Shown one piece after another: positions 57,871-64,000 of a stretch of 64,000 bases of DNA (its first letter is position 1; the number at the start of each line of letters is the position of its first letter). This DNA comes from Anagrus nilaparvatae (taxonomy: Eukaryota; Arthropoda; Insecta; Hymenoptera; Mymaridae), in the NCBI GenBank assembly GCA_022575985.1, contig JAKSXM010000014.1, forward strand, positions 5,332,001 to 5,396,000, written 5' to 3'. A program made the translations under genes and the position numbers. The notes beneath the pieces are model-generated. The model saw only the letters and a list, made by a program, of their open reading frames with translations. It did no database searches and had not been told where the DNA came from.

Positions 57871-59280
57871 TGTTTTTTATATAATATAAAAAAAATAAAT
57901 AAATAACGAATTTATTTTACCGGCGTTTAATCTAGCGTCAACAACGTTGTCAACACTCATCATAATCCAACGTTTTTAACAACGTTGCCAAAGACGTTGT
58001 AAAACCTCGAGTTAACGCCAGTATTAACGCTAGCTACGCTGGCAAGCGGGATTACTTTTTGATCATACAGTACTTCTGCAAAAAGAACAAATTCAAAACT
58101 CAAATTTAAACTTCCATGTATATATTTATCAAATAAATATAAATATTTTATATTAAATGCAGTTTACAAATTATTTTATAGAAAAATATTTATTTTAAAA
58201 TAATAATATATTACTTAATTAATAAATATGAAATTACGAATTAAAGAATTATATTAAATTTGTGTTTTTATTTACTATAACCTTAGTGCGCGCGCTTTGT
58301 ATAATAAACAAACAATATGGCGTCCTTGCTGCTAAAACTGCGTTATAAAATTTTCTTCGTTTATTTTCACGAAATTTCCCACGTGTACCTCATATTTGGA
58401 AAGTACCAATAAATTCTTTAAGCTTTGAATTTTCAATTTATCACTATCTGCATTCGGGAATTCGCGATTTGATGGTAAAAATAATCAACTTCCTAAATTC
58501 TTCCCATAAGACTAATGTAATATTTACTTATCTTTGGACCTTTATATCTCAAAATTATGCAGGAATATCGACTATAAGGCCCATACCATTCGATTCCTGA
58601 GACTTTCCTCTAATAACCAGTATGTGTCTTATTTGGGTAATTCATTGGCCAGAGCACCCTTCAAACAAATTTTTAAAATACAAAGCATTTTATTGAAAGG
58701 GGCCCGCGACTAAAATTATGTGTTTATAATTTAATCGGCAACTATTGTATTTTTTTCTTGAAAAAGTTTCTATTTTTGTTAAATAACACGTGTGTGCAAT
58801 TTTATCTAAAAAGATTCGTTATTGAATTATTAGTACGAGGTAAAACAATATCAACTCTCGATTTTTCGAGAGTATTCGATTTTTATAAATATAGCGTGAG
58901 AACATTTGTATATATATGGAATATGATGATTTTAAGAAGAATAGTATATTTACGGCTCGTGTTCAGAAAAGTAAAGAATGGCCCAAATCGCACGTAAATT
59001 ACCTTCCGAGGTGAAGCCGAGGATGGTAAGTTGCGATTTGGGGCATCCTTTATTTATGGACAAAATTTCGTATAAAATTTTTCTGCAACAGTAGCGAGAA
59101 AATTCAATTTCCTTGGCCGCACAGTGGCCAGGAAATCATACTTTCGTGGCTACTGTAAAGAAAAATAATTTTATACATTAGTTATATAAATGAAAATTTT
59201 TTTTTATTTTAGTAAGAATTGTTTTTTTAAATTCATTTTTCCACCCTCAATAACTTCCTAAAAAAAAGTAAAGTTAAAGA
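57871..59280. other. Mixed remnants
   Basis: 57905-58060 is a GC-richer patch with ACGTTGTCAAC and AACGTTGCC motifs, not recognised. 58620-59160 contains blocks shared with the arms of the 8.2-kb element: ATTCATTGGCCAG, GGCCCGCGACTA, and AAATTACCTTCCGAGGTGAAG (inverse near 54010), so it is a decayed piece of that family. No gene found. Confidence 0.55.
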
Positions 59281-60330
59281 TTAATATCTTTAAGTTTTAT
59301 GTTCCGCCATCTTGGAAAACTGGAAAATATGTTGGGTCAAAAAATTGAATATTTTCCACCCTAAATTCATTTTTATCACCCTCAAAAACCCACTTTTATA
59401 GTTAAAAGTCATTATTTTTAAGTTTAATGGTCTGGCAACTTCTGGAAAATATGTTGGGTCGAAAAATTGAATATTTTCCACCCTAAATTCATATTCCTTG
59501 CCCTGAAAACCCCCTTCCCGTAGGGAAGAGTTACTCGGATTTCGATGAAATTCTGTCGGTTTCGACTCGGTTTACGAGTAGAAAACGAGAAGCTGTGTAT
59601 ATTACATTTTTTACACGTATAAGACTCGGTCTCCGAGCGCTATCCGAGTATATTTTTTATTTTTTAAAATCACTACAAAATTAAATAGAACTAATTTTAT
59701 TTGCTTTTTTATATAAAAAATGATACAACTAATCCTAAATATTTAATATTTAATATTATAAAGTAAATATGTAATTCATTTGAACAAAATATTACATGAT
59801 TTATGTGAATATAGTCTGCTGCTGTGAAGGAATATAGCGCCGCCATGCGTTCTTATTTTTGTTTTCTCCTACAATATATGCTAAAATTGCTATAGTATAT
59901 GTTCGAAATTTCCGCGGACGCCCAATGTTAAATTTCCTCGGATCGAGCGCGATCCGAGTAGCGAATTCCCTACGGGTTGTTAGATAAAAGTTAATATTTT
60001 TAATTTTTATGTTCCGCCATCTTGGATAATCGGAAAATATGTTGGGTCGAAAAATTGAATACTTTCCAACCTAAATTCATATTTCTTGCCCTCAAAAACC
60101 CCCTTGTAAAGTTTAAAGTTAATATTTTTAAGTTTTATACTCCGCCATATTGGAAAAACGGAAAATATGTTAGGTCGAAAAATTGAATATTTTCCATCCA
60201 AAATTCATTTTTCTCACCCTCAAAAACCCACTTGTAAAATTAAAAGTTAATATTTTAAAGTTTTATGGTCCGCCATCTTGGAAAATCGGAAAATATGTTG
60301 GGTCGAAAAATTGAAAATTATACACCAGGG
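59280..60330. repeat. CCGCCATCTTGGAAAATCGG tandem repeat with a TA-flanked end
   Basis: Five units of ~125-130 bp (TCCGCCATCTTGGAAAA, AAATATGTTGGGTCGAAAAATTGAA, CACCCTAAATTCAT, CTCAAAAACCC) near 59290, 59410, 60005, 60125 and 60250, interrupted by the MITE at 59517. The last unit runs into CACCAGGG then TA (60323-60332): the inverse, CCCTGGTG, is the start of the 8.2-kb element's terminus, so this may be the right end of a related element whose left end was not found. Confidence 0.8.
59517..59976. mobile_element. 460-bp MITE with CCCGTAGGGAA ends
   Basis: Ends CCCGTAGGGAAGAGTTACTC and inverse-like CGAGTAGCGAATTCCCTACG, flanked by TT on both sides. It interrupts the tandem repeat, whose other units read CCCTTGTA at that place, supporting a 2-bp TT duplication. 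Interior AT-rich, no coding. Confidence 0.85.
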
Positions 60331-60429
60331 TATCCGCTTCTACCTGCAAGATTCATTTTCATCCTGGGGCCTTATTATTTTTTATAAAATAGCTGGTGGT
60401 TAATCATCTGGTATACCATGATCGTTTCT

Positions 60430-60780
60430 TTTGCGCGAGTAAAGGGGTGAAAGGGATGAAAAATGGTCAATTTCACTCTTTTAAACCAGCTAAATTTAAT
60501 TTTCGAAATCATTTTTGTAATCAGCGACCTAAAAAAACTAATAGAGTTTTTTTTTTGGGGGGGGGGGGGTGAAAGGGTTAAAAAATGGCCAATTTCACCT
60601 TTCAGAACCTGTTAAATATAATTTTTGACATCATTTTTGAAATCAGCGATCTGAAAAACCTATATAGTGAATTTAATTTTTAAAAAAAGTATTTTAAAAA
60701 TTTATGTGGATTTTGGGGGTGTCTGGGGTGAAAAAAGGTCAAATTCACCCCTTGGAACCTGTTAAATGTTGAACCCAACT
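60430..60780. repeat. ~125-bp tandem repeat, AAAATGGTCAATTTCAC type
   Basis: Three units with GGGGTGAAAGGG, TCAATTTCAC, AATCAGCGACCTAAAAAA. The last block is shared with the MITE at 35090-36034. Confidence 0.8.
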
Positions 60781-60812
60781 TCTAATTTAGTGGCCTATAT
60801 AACCACATAGCA

Positions 60813-61893
60813 CTCACCTGAAAATAATCATATGCTACAGTATACTCTCGTGAACGTGCGATAGAACCTTCTGAGGTACATTCGGAGAACATTCGCGCCG
60901 AATACAAATTTAGAATATGAGTCCGAATGTACTTCAGAATATTCTATAGAACATTAAATGATTATTTTGTTTTTTTTTTTAAATAAACAAAGAATATGCA
61001 AAATAAGGGTATATATTTATAATAAGTTTAACATATTATTATTATAAAAATAAAGTAAAATATATACATAAATGTATATCAGTTTAGATTCCATGTACCA
61101 AATATATCATAGATATGAAGAAATCTTATTTCCCATATTAATAAGTACATCAATGGTATTTCACTCTGATACATTGAGTGAGATCATCAGTAAGAAACTC
61201 AATGTATCTTTCTTATATACCATTTTATTCAACTAGATGTGTCTTTGATTTCTTATATACTCTTGCAAAATCATTTCTCTTGCGAGAATATATATTTGAA
61301 ATCAATTAATAACATTGGACCACTTTGTGGTAACAAATGTTATAGTTGAATAAAGTATATCACATTCAAAGCACCAAATTCATGGCATTCGATGTGATTA
61401 GATTTGTTAGATATTCTCGCAAGAGAAATGATTTTGCAAGAGTATATAAGAAATCAAAGACACATCTAGTTGAATAAAATGGTATATAAGAAAGATACAT
61501 TGAGTTTCTTACTGATGATCTCACTCAATGTATCAGAGTGAAATACCATTGATGTACTTATTAATATGGAAAATAAGAAATTTATTTCTTCATATCTATG
61601 ATATATTTGGTACATGGAATCTAAACTGATATACATTTATGTATATATTTTACTTTATTTTTATAATAATAATATGTTAAACTTATTATGAATATATACC
61701 CTTATTTTGCATATTCTTTGTTTATTTAAAAAAAAACAAAATAATCATTTAATGTTCTACAGAATATTCTGAAGTACATTCGGACTCATATTCTAAATTT
61801 GTATTCGGCGCGAATGTTCTCCGAATGTACCTCAGAAGGTTCTATCGCACGTTCACGAGAGTATACTGTAGCATATGATTATTTTCAGGTGAG
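60813..61893. mobile_element. 1.08-kb near-perfect foldback element
   Basis: Ends CTCACCTGAAAATAATCATA and exact inverse; arms of ~490 bp (60813-61300 and 61395-61893) differ at only a few positions, so it is recent. The loop is ~95 bp of unique sequence (TTGGACCACTTTGTGG). No coding. AGCA occurs 2-4 bases before the left end and directly after the right end, which is not a clean duplication. Confidence 0.92.
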
Positions 61894-62130
61894 CATCATT
61901 AAAAAATGTAAAAAAACATTTTTTTACTATATTTTCATTTTGGGGGGAAATGGGGTGAAAAATGGATAGGAAAACCACTCCCTGACATACTATACAATTT
62001 ATCGTTGTAACGCTTTGTTAACATTATTTTTCTGTAGCGAATGCAAAAGGTTTTAACTCGATTCGTGTACTTTCATAGGCACTTCGAGGTAAGAAACCCC
62101 TGACTATTTTCATTTTCCATGCTAAACAGT
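61894..62130. other. Short spacer
   Basis: Shares the TTTTTGGGGGG-type lead with 60540 but otherwise nothing was recognised. Confidence 0.4.
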
Positions 62131-63034
62131 ATTGGGAAGTAACCTGACCGATGCGACGCCAAGTGGTTTAATAAATAACTAGAGCTGGAGGGTAAAAGAA
62201 TAAAATTAACATTGAGGAGATAGGAAGATTATAAAACTTTTTATTTTTTCTATTAATTTTTAATGCTGAAAATTAATTATTTATATAAAAAATGATGGAA
62301 AAAGAAATAAAAAAAAAAATTTACCAAAAAAATTACTGTATTATTCCAAATTATCCTAGTAAAATCGAAAAAAATGATGATAATATAATGTATCATAAGT
62401 GTTCTGCTAGTAAACAAATATGGAACTTTAGAGAATGTAGACAAATTTTATGCATGGAAAAAAGTTTTAAGGCTGGGAATATAGATAATCTTAATGGAAA
62501 ACGAGTGTATTCTCTTCATTTTGACGCAAAAAGTATAGATAGTTTTTTAAAAAAGGCTGTTATTACTGCTGTACTAGCTTCAACATTCAAAACAGCTGAC
62601 TCCAAAATACCTTATTAATTACTTACTTATATAATTTTTTGCATCAAAATGAAGAGAACACACTCGTTTTCCTTTAAGATCATCTATTTCCAGCCTTAAA
62701 ACTTTTTTCCATGCATAAAATTTGTCTACTTTTTCTAAAGTTCCATATTTGTTTACTAGCAGAACACTTATGATACATTATATTATCATCATTTTTTTCG
62801 ATTTTACTAGGATAATTTGGAATAATACACTAATTTTTTTGGTAAATTTTTTTTTAATTTCTTTTTCCATCATTTTTTATATAAATAATTAATTTTCAGC
62901 ATTAAAAATTAATAGAAAAAATAAAAAGTTTTAAAATCTTCCTATCTCCTCAATGTTAATTTTATTCTTTTACCCTCCAGCTCTAGTTATTTATTAAACC
63001 ACTTGGCGTCGCATCGGTCAGGTTACTTCCCAAT
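62131..63034. mobile_element. Foldback with THAP-like coding remnant in both arms
   Basis: Arms 62131-62534 and 62628-63034 start ATTGGGAAGTAACCTGACCG and inverse. Each arm contains a decayed protein segment. In the left arm the frame 62292-62618 includes KGKRV-like and SLHFDAK; in the right arm the minus strand reads LEIDDLKGKRVCSLHFDAK. RVCSLHF matches the C-terminal part of the THAP zinc finger (CX2H), which occurs in P-type transposases. In the left arm the cysteine is replaced by tyrosine and one base shift is present. The call is a pattern match and needs a profile search. Confidence 0.6.
62292..62618 (+). pseudogene. 108-codon THAP-like fragment
   Basis: Basic N-terminus (MMEKEIKKKIYQKNY), then YHKCSASKQIWNF, RECRQILCMEKSFKAG and YSLHFDAK. 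Spacing from the upstream C residues to SLHF is roughly THAP-like, but the expected last cysteine is Y. The last ~28 residues lie in the loop and mirror no known domain. Not expected to be functional. Confidence 0.45.
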
Positions 63035-63440
63035 TAAAGCCCTGAGTGTAGCTAGTTCAGAGCCTGCCACCATGAGCGCTTCGATAGATTTTTTCATCGC
63101 CCCGCCTACCTGCACTGAGCGAATACATGTTTCACAGTTTTGCTTGAGAATCCAAGGTGATGAGAATTACCCTCCTTGTATTATTTTATACCGCTGTTTA
63201 TAATAATCATGCTTAAAAATTTACGTTTATATAAAGTGATATTTAATTTTATCGCATGTTAAATAAAACGTAATAATAAAAATATGAAATAATAAGTCAT
63301 TTTTTAAGTATTCATATAATTTATCTTTGTACATATATTGTTTAATTAAGTCTTCAAATTAAATTTTTAATAATTAAAATTAATTTTTAAAATAGTTTAT
63401 TCGTTTTTTACAAATACAATTTCAAACTTGTAATAATGTA
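63035..63440. other. GC-richer patch and AT-rich upstream of GPAA1
   Basis: 63040-63190 is less AT-rich. On the minus strand several short frames have protein-like composition (for example YKEGNSHHLGFSSKTVK, then a CAG-GTAGG that could be a splice donor), but no family was recognised. It may be an old exon or transposase fragment. The rest is the presumable upstream region of GPAA1. Confidence 0.3.
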
Positions 63441-63550
63441 TGAGTTCGTGTTATTTACTTTTTACTTACTTAGGCAAAAAAGTTCCTAACTTTTATACTC
63501 ATAAAAAATATTTATTATTTGTTTTTTTACATGTAATAATATTTTATAAT

Positions 63551-63692
63551 ATGGGTCTTCTAACTGATCCCAGAGCTGAAAATGGAAAAATTATAAAATT
63601 TATTTTACAATGGGAAAAAATGATATGCTATTTATTATTCATAGTTGGAATTACTTGGATGATGCTATTAGCTTTACCTAATTTTAATGATA
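63551..63692 (+). CDS. GPAA1: GPI transamidase component GPAA1, first coding exon
   Basis: GPAA1 is a subunit of the endoplasmic-reticulum GPI transamidase that joins GPI anchors to proteins. The exon encodes 47 residues: MGLLTDP at the start (family members begin MGLL-DP), a short cytosolic basic stretch, and one membrane segment CYLLFIVGITWMMLLALP, followed by NFND. It ends with a split codon at 63692 and a donor GTAAGC. An in-frame ATG upstream at 63440 would add 37 hydrophobic residues not found in the family, so 63551 was chosen. The next exons were not seen before 64000, so the gene runs off the edge. It is the only host gene recognised, and it lies ~0.5 kb from the last foldback element. 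Confidence 0.85.
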
Positions 63693-64000
63693 GTAAGCTG
63701 AAATTTTGTTTTTTATTTTTAAAATACCTTTAATAATTTACACGTAAAAATTAAATTCTATTTGATATTTTAAAGATCCAAAGAACTTAGCTTTAAGTAA
63801 AAAATTATAGTTATATAAAAAAAATAGTCTCAAAAAGTTCTACTTCGTAAAGGCTTATCTCCAAATTTTTTAAAGAATAAAAACAAATAATGTTATATAT
63901 ACCTGGAGATTGTAATAAAACATGTTTTTTTAAAACATTTTTTAATATCCAGGCATTTTTGATTAAAAATTAATATATTTTGTATAAAATTATAAAGGGT
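63693..64000 (+). other. First intron of GPAA1
   Basis: Starts with the donor GTAAGC and stays AT-rich to the window end; no acceptor-linked second exon with GPAA1-like coding was found in the last 300 bases. Confidence 0.6.

Noticed and set aside
1..64000. Integrated polydnavirus or other viral segment
   Set aside because: No viral structural or replication genes were recognised; the coding remnants belong to LTR retrotransposons and one possible DNA transposon.

Overview
The window is AT-rich eukaryotic DNA, almost certainly from an arthropod and most likely an insect. Two kinds of evidence support this. There is a single recognisable host exon, the first coding exon of the GPI-transamidase subunit GPAA1, at 63551-63692 (+) with a splice donor. 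There are also three insect-type LTR retrotransposons: two Ty1/copia elements whose primer sites match an internal part of initiator tRNA-Met, and one BEL/Pao element. A parasitoid-wasp-like genome would fit the base composition, but the sequence alone does not settle the order. No bacterial, organellar or RNA genes were found.

Layout. 1-1030 is a 177-bp satellite. 3358-4057 is a solo LTR with target duplications. 4190-5940 is a degenerate palindrome around an ~115-bp tandem array. 7099-14904 is a copia element (+), broken by one inverted-repeat element in the gag-pol frame, a one-base deletion in the RT, and a second inverted-repeat element in its 3' LTR. 15101-24178 is a BEL/Pao element (-) with LTRs differing at one base but a broken reading frame. 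26130-28523 is a second solo LTR split by a terminal-inverted-repeat element. 30898-32814 is a 1.9-kb foldback element, and an empty version of its insertion site exists at about 2900-3110. 33.5-36.0 kb holds tandem arrays, a perfect hairpin and a MITE. 36045-45405 is a large foldback element carrying a nested copia (-) at 36076-40836 and further MITEs. 47318-55476 is an 8.2-kb foldback element bounded by TA. 56.7-63.0 kb holds further inverted-repeat elements, one with a THAP-like coding remnant. GPAA1 begins at 63551.

How it fits together. This is a nested graveyard of transposable elements next to the 5' end of one host gene. Insertions can be ordered by nesting, and many have exact target duplications (GAATT, AATCC, CAATT, ATGTATAT, TGTT, ACTG, TAA, TA, TT). 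The recurring, least familiar architecture is a large palindromic element that has ends beginning CCC, short duplications (TA or TT), subterminal short tandem repeats, and arms into which other repeats have been recruited. This family is the best candidate for something undescribed. Nothing beyond GPAA1 looks like a functional protein gene.
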